The position numbers were made by a program, and so were the translations under genes. Shown here in pieces: positions 1 through 6,493 of a DNA stretch of 9,892 nucleotides. Under the pieces are notes generated by a model. It saw only the letters and a program-made list of their open reading frames with translations, was not told the DNA's origin and searched no databases. The stretch's first letter is position 1, and every line of letters starts with the position of its first letter. The DNA lies in NCBI GenBank assembly GCA_030698645.1, contig JAUYMV010000139.1, forward strand, positions 1 to 9,892, in the 5' to 3' direction. The stretch comes from Mesorhizobium sp. (lineage in GTDB: Bacteria > Pseudomonadota > Alphaproteobacteria > Rhizobiales > Rhizobiaceae).

Positions 1-1008
1 TCGTCGGGCGGCTCGGCCGCGGCCGTCTCGGCCTGGCTCTGCGCCGCGGCCACCGCCACCGACACCGGCGGCTCGATCCGCCAGCCCGCCGCCTTCACCG
101 GTACGGTCGGCATCAAGCCGACCTATGGCCGCGTGTCGCGCTGGGGCATCGTCGCCTTTGCCTCGTCGCTCGACCAGGCCGGCCCCATCGCGCGCGACGT
201 GCGCGACGCGGCGATCATGCTGAAGTCGATGGCCTCGGTGGACGCGAAGGACACCACCTCCGTCGACCGTCCGGTGCCGGACTACGAGGCGTCGCTCGGC
301 CAGTCGCTGAAGGGCCTGAAGATCGGCATCCCGCGCGAATATCGCGTCGACGGCATGCCGGACGACATCGAGGCGCTGTGGCAGCAGGGCATCGCCTGGC
401 TGAAGGACGCTGGCGCCGAGATCGTCGACATCTCGCTGCCGCACACGAAATACGCGCTGCCGGCCTACTACATCGTCGCGCCGGCCGAAGCCTCGTCCAA
501 CCTCGCGCGCTATGACGGCGTGCGTTACGGACTGCGGGTGCCCGGCAAGGACATCATCGACATGTACGAGAAGACCCGCGCCGCCGGCTTCGGCCGCGAG
601 GTCAAGCGGCGCATCATGATCGGCACCTATGTGCTGTCGGCCGGCTACTACGACGCCTACTACGTGCAGGCGCAGAAGGTGCGCACGCTGATCAAACGGG
701 ACTTCGAGATCGCCTATCGGGACGGCATCGATGCCATCCTGACGCCCGCGACGCCGTCGGCTGCCTTCGGCATCGCCGACGAGGACATGAACTCGGACCC
801 GGTGAAGATGTATCTGAACGACATCTTCACGGTGACCGTCAACATGGCCGGTCTGCCCGGCATCGCGGTTCCCGCCGGCCTCGACAAGCGCGGCCTGCCG
901 CTCGGGTTGCAGCTCATCGGCCGGCCGTTCGACGAGGAAATGCTGTTCCGCACCGCGCATGTGATCGAACAGGCGGCCGGGCGCTTCGAACCGAAGAAGT
1001 GGTGGTAG
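1..1008 (+). CDS. gatA: Glutamyl-tRNA(Gln)/aspartyl-tRNA(Asn) amidotransferase subunit A, 3' part
   Basis: GatA is the amidase subunit of the GatCAB complex, which releases ammonia from glutamine and uses it to convert Glu-tRNA(Gln) (and often Asp-tRNA(Asn)) to the correctly amidated form in the cytoplasm. The reading frame is open from base 1, so the gene begins upstream of the window; 335 codons and a TAG stop are present. The visible part opens with SSGGSAAAV, followed by [21 protein letters not shown], the amidase signature. By family spacing (24 residues), Ser at codon 1 is the cis-serine and Ser at codon 25 (bases 73-75) the acyl nucleophile; the catalytic Lys lies upstream, outside the window. 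[23 protein letters not shown] separates GatA from other amidases. The C-terminus carries [10 protein letters not shown] and [10 protein letters not shown], as expected for GatA. The ydcF-type gene starts 7 bases downstream, suggesting co-transcription. Confidence 0.97.
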   Translation, partial: SSGGSAAAVSAWLCAAATATDTGGSIRQPAAFTGTVGIKPTYGRVSRWGIVAFASSLDQAGPIARDVRDAAIMLKSMASVDAKDTTSVDRPVPDYEASLGQSLKGLKIGIPREYRVDGMPDDIEALWQQGIAWLKDAGAEIVDISLPHTKYALPAYYIVAPAEASSNLARYDGVRYGLRVPGKDIIDMYEKTRAAGFGREVKRRIMIGTYVLSAGYYDAYYVQAQKVRTLIKRDFEIAYRDGIDAILTPATPSAAFGIADEDMNSDPVKMYLNDIFTVTVNMAGLPGIAVPAGLDKRGLPLGLQLIGRPFDEEMLFRTAHVIEQAAGRFEPKKWW

Positions 1009-1015
1009 GGCGGAG

Positions 1016-1813
1016 GTGTTCTTCACCCTCGCGAAAATCTTCTGGGCGCTGGCGCAGCCGCTGAGCCTCATCGGACTGTTGCTGGCGGTCAGCGTCCTCG
1101 CCGCGCTGTTGTCGCGCCGCCGGCTGGCGATATCGGCGAGCCTTGCCGCCTTGCTGCTGGTTGTGCTGGCCGGCTGGACGACGACCGGCGCGCTGCTCCT
1201 GCAACCGCTCGAGGACCGCTTCGCGCGCCCAGCCGTCATGCCGGGGCAGGTGGGCGGCATCATCGTGCTCGGCGGCGGCTTCGAGGGCGCCATCAACCGC
1301 GTGCGCGGCGGCTACGAGCTGAACAGCGGCGGCGACCGGTATGTCGAGGCCGCCATCCTTGCGCGCCGCTTTCCGCAGGCGCGCGTCGTCGTCACGGGCG
1401 GTAGCGGCGCGCTGCTTCTCGATGGCGAGGGCGACGGCGACACCGCGCCGCGCCTGCTGACGGCGCTCGGCGTGGAACCCGCCCGGCTCGTGATGGAGGG
1501 CCGCTCGCGCAATACGTTCGAGAATGCCGTCTATTCGAAGGAGATGCTGCACCCGCAACCCGGCCAGACCTGGCTGCTGGTCACCTCGGCCTTCCACATG
1601 CCGCGCTCGATCGGTCTGTTCCGCAAGGCAGGGTTCGATGTGGTGCCGTGGCCGGTGGATTACCGCACGGCGGGAGACGAACGTCCCGGCTTCGCCCGCG
1701 ACAACCCGCTCGATTCGTTGCAGAACCTGACGGTTGCCATGCGCGAGTGGATCGGGCTGTTTGCCTACTGGGCGACCGGCAGGATCGACTCGCCCCTTCC
1801 GCAGCCGGATTGA
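1016..1813 (+). CDS. YdcF/ElyC-family (DUF218) membrane protein
   Basis: This 265-residue protein has two hydrophobic segments (about residues 10-32 and 38-62) followed by a DUF218/YdcF domain (about 80-250). Domain motifs are visible: IIVLGGG (82-88), VVVTGGS (124-130), the E-x-x-S-x-N-T-x-E-N cluster (E161, S164, N166, T167, E169, N170) and TSAFHMPRS (190-198, with H194 and R197). E. coli relatives include ElyC/YcbC, linked to undecaprenyl-phosphate and envelope metabolism, and SanA/YdcF; the substrate here is unknown. The probable start is GTG at 1016, since MFFTLAKIFWALAQPLSLI looks like the usual N-terminus. The purine-rich GGCGGAGG runs straight into the GTG, and a GGTAGGG at the end of gatA lies five bases upstream, so initiation probably depends on ribosomes finishing gatA. 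The C-terminus ends against a convergent small gene. Family assignment is firm; biochemical role is not. Confidence 0.88.
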   Translation: MFFTLAKIFWALAQPLSLIGLLLAVSVLAALLSRRRLAISASLAALLLVVLAGWTTTGALLLQPLEDRFARPAVMPGQVGGIIVLGGGFEGAINRVRGGYELNSGGDRYVEAAILARRFPQARVVVTGGSGALLLDGEGDGDTAPRLLTALGVEPARLVMEGRSRNTFENAVYSKEMLHPQPGQTWLLVTSAFHMPRSIGLFRKAGFDVVPWPVDYRTAGDERPGFARDNPLDSLQNLTVAMREWIGLFAYWATGRIDSPLPQPD

Positions 1814-1832
1814 GCGAGCCGGTCTGGCGTTC

Positions 1833-1910
1833 TCAGTCGAGGAACAGCCAGAGAAGGATGATGATCGGGATCGGGATACCCAACATCCAAAGCAGAACAC
1901 CTCGCATCAT
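1833..1910 (-). CDS. Small single-helix membrane protein (25 aa)
   Basis: A 25-codon frame begins with two consecutive ATGs and ends in TGA. The product starts MMRGVLLWMLGIP and ends in LLWLFLD. It is one hydrophobic stretch from about residue 5 to 24, rich in Ile, Leu and Trp, with a PIP kink (13-15), an Arg near the N-terminus and an Asp at the C-terminus. That is the shape of a one-pass inner-membrane microprotein. The ribosome binding site AGGAGA (1917-1922, complement) has GGAG seven bases before the first ATG, close to ideal and stronger than those of most neighbours. It lies 66 bases after the DUF599 gene on the same strand and so may be its last cistron; it is convergent with the ydcF-type gene. 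Short hydrophobic proteins of this kind occur in proteobacterial genomes and are often missed because of their length. I cannot name a family or function; the coding call rests on the ribosome binding site and composition. Confidence 0.7.
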   Translation of the reverse strand: MMRGVLLWMLGIPIPIIILLWLFLD

Positions 1911-1976
1911 GACCCGTCTCCTGTTGCTGATTAAGTCGGCTGGAGAACGGCAGAACAAGGCAAAAGGTTCCCGTGC

Positions 1977-2678
1977 TCAGCTTCCGGTGACGGCGAGGCG
2001 AGCTTCGGAAAAGAACTGGCGGCGGACCAGGACGACGAACACGAACAGCGTCGTGGCGACGAGTACGAGCGGGCCGACGAACCAGCCGAGATAGCCGATC
2101 GAGAAGAAGATGCCGCGCAGGCCGGCGTTGAAATGGCGGCCGCCGAGCACGTTCATGCGCGCCGCGCGGGCGACAGCCGCCGCGATGTCCTTGCCGTCGA
2201 GCCCGTCATCCTTGATCACCGGCACCGCGCCGATGAGGATCGAGCAGTAGTTGAACAGGCGGTAGGCCCAGCCGAACTTGAAGAAGGCATAGGCGAGGAT
2301 CACCACGAGTCCGAGCACCTTGAACTCGAACTCGCCGCGCGAGGTGACGGTGCCGAAGGGGAGGTCGCCCAGCACGATCATCACCTGCTCGGAGGCGCCG
2401 AGCAAGGCCAGGCAGCCGCCGATGGCGAAGATGCAGGTCGATGCGAAGAAGGCGGTGCCCTGCTGCAGGCCGGCCATGATGCCGGTGTCGATCATGCGCA
2501 GCTCGCGGCGCGACATGGTCTGCATCCAGGCCTCGCGCTGGCGGTTCATGGCTTCGGTCAGCGTGGTGCGGCTGAACAGGCGGCCAGAGGCGGCGAGCGA
2601 AAAGAACACCCACAGCGCGACGAAGACCGCGAGCGCGGCCAGATCCTGCGGCTTGAGAAAGAGCGATTCGGAACCCAT
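1977..2678 (-). CDS. DUF599 family four-helix inner-membrane protein
   Basis: The protein has 233 residues from the ATG at 2678. Four hydrophobic segments are visible: about 12-31, 74-95, 120-138 and 188-213. The DUF599 signature is clear in RMIDTGIMAGLQQGTAFFAST (61-81) and AYAFFKFGWAYRLFNYCSIL (129-148). This alpha/beta-proteobacterial family has no established function. An in-frame ATG at 2738 would add 20 residues (MARRRAVSVHQRVAIWS...). These are basic, do not look like family N-termini and have no ribosome binding site, so I prefer 2678, where MGSESLFLKPQDLAALAVF leads directly into the first helix. That ATG also lacks a Shine-Dalgarno; a weak promoter-like TTCACC/TCTACT pair just upstream leaves room for a leaderless mRNA. 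The gene is divergent from sdaA across a 154-base gap. The 25-residue membrane protein lies downstream on the same strand. Confidence 0.85.
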   Translation of the reverse strand: MGSESLFLKPQDLAALAVFVALWVFFSLAASGRLFSRTTLTEAMNRQREAWMQTMSRRELRMIDTGIMAGLQQGTAFFASTCIFAIGGCLALLGASEQVMIVLGDLPFGTVTSRGEFEFKVLGLVVILAYAFFKFGWAYRLFNYCSILIGAVPVIKDDGLDGKDIAAAVARAARMNVLGGRHFNAGLRGIFFSIGYLGWFVGPLVLVATTLFVFVVLVRRQFFSEARLAVTGS

Positions 2679-2832
2679 GTGCGAAGTAGACCAGATTGCC
2701 ACGCGCTGGTGAACCGAAACAGCGCGGCGTCGCGCCATGTCGCACGCGGATTAGCTGAGGTCGGCAAGCGTGTAGCCTTCGGCGCGGATTCGGCCGACAA
2801 GACGTCACGTCGCATCGCGGAGCCGCCAGTCC

Positions 2833-4233
2833 ATGTTCCTTTCCGTCTTCGACCTGTTCAAGATCGGCATCGGCCCGTCGAGTTCCCACACCATGGGGCC
2901 GATGACGGCCGCCGCGCGCTTTCTCGACGAGGTTTTGGGCGGCGACTGGCCGCGCCCGCACGGCGCGGTGGTCGATCGCATCAGGGCCAGCCTGCACGGC
3001 TCGCTCGCCTATACCGGCATCGGCCACGGCACCGACCGCGCGGTGATCCTGGGCCTCACTGGCGCGACGCCGCTCACCGTCGATCCGGACGCGGTCGATT
3101 CGACCATCGCCGAGATCACCGCGCAAAAGCGCGTCTCGCCGCCCGGCCATCCGTCCTACCAATTCGACCCGGCGAGCGATCTCGTGCTCGACCGCAAGAC
3201 GCCGCTGACGGGACACGCCAACGGCATGGCGTTTTCGGCGCTCGACGCCGACGGCCACGTGCTGCTCCGGCGCATCTACTATTCCGTCGGCGGCGGCTTC
3301 GTCGTCTCGGACGAGGAACTGCAGCGGCTGAAGTCGCGCGGCGCGGAGGCGGCCGCCAACGACGTGCCCTATCCCTTCTCCAGCGCCGACCAGATGCTCG
3401 CCATGGCCAAGGCGAGCGGCTTGTCGATCGCCGAGATGAAGCGCGCCAACGAGGAGACCCGGCTGACGCGCGCGGAGCTCGACGCCGGGCTCGACCGCGT
3501 CTGGCAGGCGATGCTCGGCTGCATCGAGCGCGGCCTGTCGAAGGACGGCATCATGCCGGGTGGCCTGAAGGTCAAGCGCCGCGCGCGCCAGCTGCACGAC
3601 AAGCTCCAGGAGGAGTGGCGGCAGAACCGGCCGAACCCGCTGCTCGCCAATGACTGGCTGTCGATCTACGCGATGGCGGTCAACGAGGAGAACGCCGCCG
3701 GCGGCCGCGTCGTCACGGCGCCGACCAACGGGGCTGCCGGCGTCATCCCGGCGGTGCTGCGCTACTGGCTGCATTTCCACCCCGAAGCCGACCAGGCAAG
3801 CATCCGCGACTTCCTGCTGACGGCGGCCGCCGTCGGCGGCATCATCAAGCACAACGCCTCGATTTCGGGCGCGGAGGTCGGCTGCCAGGGCGAGGTAGGG
3901 TCTGCGTCGTCGATGGCGGCGGCGGGGCTGGCCGCCGTCATGGGCGGCAGCGCCATGCAGGTCGAGAACGCCGCCGAAATCGCGCTCGAGCACCATCTCG
4001 GCATGACCTGCGACCCGGTCGGCGGGCTGGTGCAGATTCCCTGCATCGAGCGCAACGCGCTCGGCGCCGTCAAGGCCGTCACCGCCGCCTCGCTGGCGCT
4101 GAAAGGCGACGGCACGCATTTCGTGCCGCTCGACGCGGCGATCGAGACGATGCGCCAGACCGGCATCGACATGAATGAGAAATACAAGGAAACCAGCCTC
4201 GGCGGCCTGGCGGTCAACGTCGTCGAGTGTTGA
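2833..4233 (+). CDS. sdaA: L-serine ammonia-lyase, single-chain iron-sulfur type
   Basis: This enzyme deaminates L-serine to pyruvate and ammonia in the cytoplasm, using an oxygen-sensitive [4Fe-4S] cluster in which one iron acts on the substrate. At 466 residues it is a full-length fused beta-alpha enzyme. The beta domain (about 3-160) begins [20 protein letters not shown], and the alpha domain (about 190-460) contains [12 protein letters not shown] (296-307) and [17 protein letters not shown]. Cluster cysteines are C351 (GCQGE), C393 (TCDPVGG) and C404 (IPCIERN). The last residue is also Cys (C466). The spacing 42/11/62 equals that of the Legionella pneumophila enzyme (C343, C385, C396, C458, from memory), where the C-terminal Cys caps the cluster iron when substrate is absent. 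ATG at 2833 is supported by GGAG ten bases upstream and by the conserved N-terminus. It is divergent from the DUF599 gene; hicAB follows 38 bases later. Confidence 0.97.
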
Positions 4234-4236
4234 TCC

Positions 4237-4265
4237 TTGAAGTTGGTGTCATAATTTGATACCAT
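4237..4265 (+). promoter_or_regulatory. Probable hicAB promoter (-35 TTGAAG, -10 TACCAT)
   Basis: TTGAAG (4237-4242) and TACCAT (4260-4265) are separated by exactly 17 bases, right after the sdaA stop at 4233. The GTG proposed for hicA (4272) falls six bases after the -10 box, about where transcription should start. This would fit a leaderless mRNA and explains the missing ribosome binding site. CATAAT (4250-4255) and TATATT (4265-4270) are alternative -10 candidates, but no good -35 lies at the right distance from them. The call rests on hexamer matching and spacing alone. Confidence 0.45.
4244..4264. promoter_or_regulatory. Inverted repeat, probable HicB operator
   Basis: TGGTGTCA (4244-4251) and TGATACCA (4257-4264) form 8-bp inverted arms with one mismatched pair, around the five-base centre TAATT. 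The repeat fills the space between the probable -35 and -10 boxes of hicAB. That is where a ribbon-helix-helix antitoxin such as HicB commonly binds to repress its own operon. The position is strong circumstantial evidence; binding itself is inference. Confidence 0.6.
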
Positions 4266-4271
4266 ATATTG

Positions 4272-4526
4272 GTGAAACGAAGACATCGGGTCACGCTGCA
4301 ACGGATATATGCACGGCCGGTCAGCGGATCCATCCGATGGTCGGACATCGAGGCTCTGTTTGTCGACCTGGGCGGCGATGTATCCGAACGGGAAGGCTCG
4401 CGGGTCGGCGTCGTCCTCTTCGGAGAGGTTCGCGTGTTCTACCGGCCGCACCCTTCGCCGGACACCGACAAGGGTGCGGTGGCAAGTATCCGGAAATGGC
4501 TTGAATCGCATGGAGTGACGCCATGA
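4272..4526 (+). CDS. hicA: HicA-like toxin of a type II toxin-antitoxin system
   Basis: HicA toxins are small double-stranded-RNA-binding-fold RNases that cleave mRNA/tmRNA and are neutralised by HicB. From GTG 4272 the product has 84 residues. It has the layout of this subgroup: basic N-terminus (MKRRHRVTL), RWSDIEALFVDLGGDV (22-37), EREGSRVGVVLFG (39-51), FYRPHPSPDTDKG (56-68), then VASIRKWLESHG (70-81). In classical HicA the catalytic residue is the His of a G-S-H motif; here that place reads G42-S43-R44, and H60 in the RPHP motif is the nearest alternative. TTG at 4269 is an alternative start one codon upstream. Neither start has a Shine-Dalgarno sequence. The stop overlaps the hicB start by four bases (ATGA), typical of co-translated pairs. 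Family assignment is good; toxicity is not shown by sequence. Confidence 0.82.
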   Translation: MKRRHRVTLQRIYARPVSGSIRWSDIEALFVDLGGDVSEREGSRVGVVLFGEVRVFYRPHPSPDTDKGAVASIRKWLESHGVTP

Positions 4527-4861
4527 AGAACGTGGTGACGATCGGGGGACACAAGGCCATCGTTTCGTTTGATCCGGATATCGGCATGTTCCGCGGCGAG
4601 TTTCTCGGCTTGAACGGCGGCGCGGATTTCTATGCGAAGGATGTCGACGGGCTGATGCGCGAGGGGGGCGTTTCGCTTGAATCGTTCCTGGCCCTTTGCG
4701 CGGAAAAGGGGATCGCCCCGCTTCGCGGCTACTCCGGACGCTTCAACGTCCGGCTCGATCCGAAGACGCATGAGGCGGCCGTGCTGGCGGCGGCGTCGGC
4801 GGACAAGAGTCTGAACGAATGGGTGGCCGAGACGATCGAGACCGCCGCATTCGCGGCGTGA
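4523..4861 (+). CDS. hicB: HicB-like antitoxin / autorepressor
   Basis: HicB neutralises HicA by binding it and represses the operon through a DNA-binding domain. The 112-residue product has the two expected parts. The N-terminal partial RNase-H-like fold (about 1-65) includes FDPDIGMFRGEFLGLNGGADFY (16-37) and a helix, SLESFLALCAEKG. The C-terminal ribbon-helix-helix segment (about 72-108) starts with the strand GRFNVRLDP and continues KTHEAAVLAAASADKSLNEW. This RHH type explains the palindrome upstream of hicA. GGAG at 4512-4515, seven bases before the ATG and inside the hicA reading frame, is a clean ribosome binding site, so hicB can be translated well even if hicA starts poorly. That would favour antitoxin excess. 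Confidence 0.88.
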   Translation: MKNVVTIGGHKAIVSFDPDIGMFRGEFLGLNGGADFYAKDVDGLMREGGVSLESFLALCAEKGIAPLRGYSGRFNVRLDPKTHEAAVLAAASADKSLNEWVAETIETAAFAA

Positions 4862-4904
4862 CGCCCCCGCCCGCCGCTCCGCCTGTGGACAAGCCGTCGC
4901 GGCG

Positions 4905-4933
4905 TTGACCGGTGAGCGAGACGGTCCTACCTC
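4905..4933 (+). promoter_or_regulatory. Candidate promoter of the DUF1489 gene
   Basis: TTGACC (4905-4910), a near-perfect -35 box within GTTGACC, is followed by a 17-base spacer and TACCTC (4928-4933), a weak -10. The DUF1489 ATG at 4940 lies six bases after it, about where transcription would begin. No Shine-Dalgarno is present before that ATG, consistent with a leaderless transcript. The poor -10 hexamer keeps confidence low. Confidence 0.35.
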
Positions 4934-4939
4934 TCGACC

Positions 4940-5377
4940 ATGGCTCTCAATCTCATAAAACTCTGCGTCGGCGCCGAGAGCGTCGAGGATCTCGAGGAGT
5001 GGATCGCCGGACGGCTCGACGAGGCGCGCGCCACGGGCGGGAAGGCGGAACAGTTACACACCACGCGCATGATGCCGACGCGCGGCGCGGAGCTCATCGC
5101 CGGCGGCTCGCTCTACTGGGTGATCAAGGGCAATGTGCAGTGCCGCCAGCGGCTGACCGAAATCCGGCCCTTCACCGACGTCGACGGCATTTCGCGCTGC
5201 CATCTGGTGCTCGACCCGCGCGTCGTGCGCACCGAATGGCAGCCGCGCCGCGCCTTCCAGGGCTGGCGCTACCTGCAGGCCGCGGACGCACCGGCCGATC
5301 TCGGCGACGGGCAGGGCGGCTGGCAGCTGCTGCCGCCCGAACTGCGACTCGAACTGGCCAATCTGGGACTGCTCTGA
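4940..5377 (+). CDS. DUF1489 family protein
   Basis: This 145-residue soluble protein matches the alphaproteobacterial DUF1489 family in length and motifs: MALNLIKLCVG at the start, SVEDLEEWI (14-22), TTRMMPTR (41-48), GGSLYWVIKG (55-64), and a C-terminal LPPELRLELANLGLL. It has no signal peptide or membrane segment. C9 and C68 are present but form no recognisable metal motif. No biochemical function is established for the family as far as I know; its conservation in rhizobia and relatives suggests a housekeeping role. The start is fixed by the conserved MALNLIKL sequence despite the absence of a ribosome binding site. hicB ends 78 bases upstream and mipZ begins 119 bases downstream. Confidence 0.88.
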   Translation: MALNLIKLCVGAESVEDLEEWIAGRLDEARATGGKAEQLHTTRMMPTRGAELIAGGSLYWVIKGNVQCRQRLTEIRPFTDVDGISRCHLVLDPRVVRTEWQPRRAFQGWRYLQAADAPADLGDGQGGWQLLPPELRLELANLGLL

Positions 5378-5397
5378 CGCGCCGCCATTTACTGCCT

Positions 5398-5449
5398 TGC
5401 TTTACCAAAGCAGCCAATAGCCTGCCATTTTCGCAGAAATTCATTGAAT
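5398..5449. repeat. Two short inverted repeats in the mipZ leader
   Basis: The 119-base gap between the DUF1489 gene and mipZ is visibly more AT-rich than the genes. It holds TGCTTT-ACC-AAAGCA (5398-5412), a perfect six-base stem on a three-base loop. It also holds ATTCA-T-TGAAT (5439-5449), a perfect odd-centred palindrome overlapping a TTGAAT that could be a -35 box (5444-5449). The first is not followed by a T run, so a terminator is not supported. Regulator binding is possible but unproven. I see no TTAA-N7-TTAA CtrA site and no GANTC site here. Confidence 0.4.
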
Positions 5450-5484
5450 AGAGACAGATTTGTGCACATCATGCTTTCGGGCGT

Positions 5485-5488
5485 GGAG
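5485..5488 (+). promoter_or_regulatory. Ribosome binding site deciding the mipZ start
   Basis: GGAG lies eight bases before the ATG at 5497. An in-frame GTG at 5488 begins on the last base of this site and would have no site of its own, so the ATG is preferred. Confidence 0.65.
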
Positions 5489-5496
5489 TGATAGTC

Positions 5497-6435
5497 ATGT
5501 TGTTGTCGAGTACGAGGGGGTCTCCGTCCGGGGGCGGGCGCCGGACCGCGCATGTCATCGTCGTCGGCAACGAAAAGGGCGGCTCGGGAAAATCCACCAC
5601 GGCGATGCATGTCGCCGTCGCTCTGCTGAGGTCCGGCTATTCGGTCGCCACCGTCGACCTCGACGGCCGGCAATTGTCGTTGACCCGCTATGTCGAGAAC
5701 CGCAAGCGCTGGGCGCGCACCGCGCGCGTCGCGCTGGCGATGCCGGAGCACTTTCACGTTCCGCCATCGAAGCGCGATACGATCTCGGACGCCGAAAGCG
5801 AGGAATTCCGCAAGCTGACCGAGGGTCTCGGCGACATCGAGAACCGGCACGATTTCGTCGTCATCGACACGCCCGGCTCGGATACGTTCCTCAACCGCCT
5901 GGCGCATCGCATCGCCGACACGCTGATCACGCCGATGAACGACAGTTTCATCGACTTCGACGTGCTCGGCCGCATCGATCCGGTGTCGCTCGAAATTATC
6001 GACGTGTCGCAATACGCCTCCGGGGTCCGCGACGCGCGGCGCGAGCGCCGGCAGACGGACAACGCCATCCTCGACTGGGTGGTGGTGCGCAACCGCATGG
6101 CCAACATCACCTCGCGCAACGAGCAGAAGGTGGCCGCCTGCCTGCGCAACCTGTCGATGAAGCTCGGCTTCCGCATCGCGGACGGCATTTCCGAGCGCAT
6201 CATCTTCCGCGAGTTCTTCCCGATCGGGCTGACCGCGCTCGACGATTTCGACGAGCACGTGCTCGGCACCAAGCCGACGCTGTCGCATCTGGCGGCCCGC
6301 CAGGAGATACGCCAGCTCCTCGCCTCGCTGCGCCTGCCGACCGACGAACTCGGCCGCAAGCGCGCCGACGCACGCCGCCGCTATGCGGAGACGGCCGGCC
6401 GGCCGCTGGTTCTGCCGGACATCTTTGCCAGCTGA
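5497..6435 (+). CDS. mipZ: MipZ division-plane positioning ATPase
   Basis: MipZ is a ParA/MinD-like ATPase. In Caulobacter it binds DNA and ParB near the poles, forms gradients and blocks FtsZ polymerisation, so the Z ring forms at mid-cell. The 312-residue product has an N-terminal extension of about 17 residues and then HVIVVGNEKGGSGKSTTAMH. This contains the deviant Walker A loop NEKGGSGKS (25-33, signature Lys K27 and P-loop Lys K32). Further motifs are Walker A' VDLDGRQ (D54 and D56), Walker B VVIDTPGSD (D124), and the MipZ-typical TPMNDSFIDFDVLGRIDP, WVVVRNRMA and RIIFREFFPIGLTALD. These last motifs separate it from ParA and MinD. The C-terminal tail (KRADARRRYAETAGRPLVLPDI) is of a rhizobial style. 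ATG 5497 is chosen for its GGAG. A vWA gene follows 58 bases later on the same strand and may share the transcript. Confidence 0.92.
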   Translation: MLLSSTRGSPSGGGRRTAHVIVVGNEKGGSGKSTTAMHVAVALLRSGYSVATVDLDGRQLSLTRYVENRKRWARTARVALAMPEHFHVPPSKRDTISDAESEEFRKLTEGLGDIENRHDFVVIDTPGSDTFLNRLAHRIADTLITPMNDSFIDFDVLGRIDPVSLEIIDVSQYASGVRDARRERRQTDNAILDWVVVRNRMANITSRNEQKVAACLRNLSMKLGFRIADGISERIIFREFFPIGLTALDDFDEHVLGTKPTLSHLAARQEIRQLLASLRLPTDELGRKRADARRRYAETAGRPLVLPDIFAS

Positions 6436-6493
6436 GGCGTTTCGCGCCGCCGGCGGGCTTGCCAGCGGGCCGCCGACGCCACATGTTTGTGTC

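Noticed and set aside
914..1900. A long complement-strand open frame covering the ydcF-type gene.
   Set aside because: It is antisense to a protein with clear DUF218 motifs; the product has no recognisable fold.
2133..3653. A 506-codon open frame on the plus strand over the DUF599 gene and the sdaA start.
   Set aside because: It is out of frame with sdaA and antisense to the DUF599 gene, with a repetitive Arg/Ala composition typical of shadow frames.
2206..4119. A 637-codon open frame on the complement of sdaA.
   Set aside because: It is antisense to a fully conserved enzyme, very rich in Arg/Ala/His/Asp as expected for reverse-frame GC-rich DNA, and shows no domain.
4269..4271. TTG as the hicA start.
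   Set aside because: It is possible, but GTG one codon later is a more usual start, gives MKRRHR, and sits at the expected distance from the -10 box; the difference is one residue.
5398..5412. Intrinsic terminator after the DUF1489 gene.
   Set aside because: The stem is only six base pairs, AT-rich, and has no T run after it.
6383..6493. Longer vWA protein starting inside the mipZ 3' end.
   Set aside because: The added residues (MRRRPAGRWFC...) are an out-of-frame reading of the mipZ tail; the ATG at 6494 gives a normal N-terminus.
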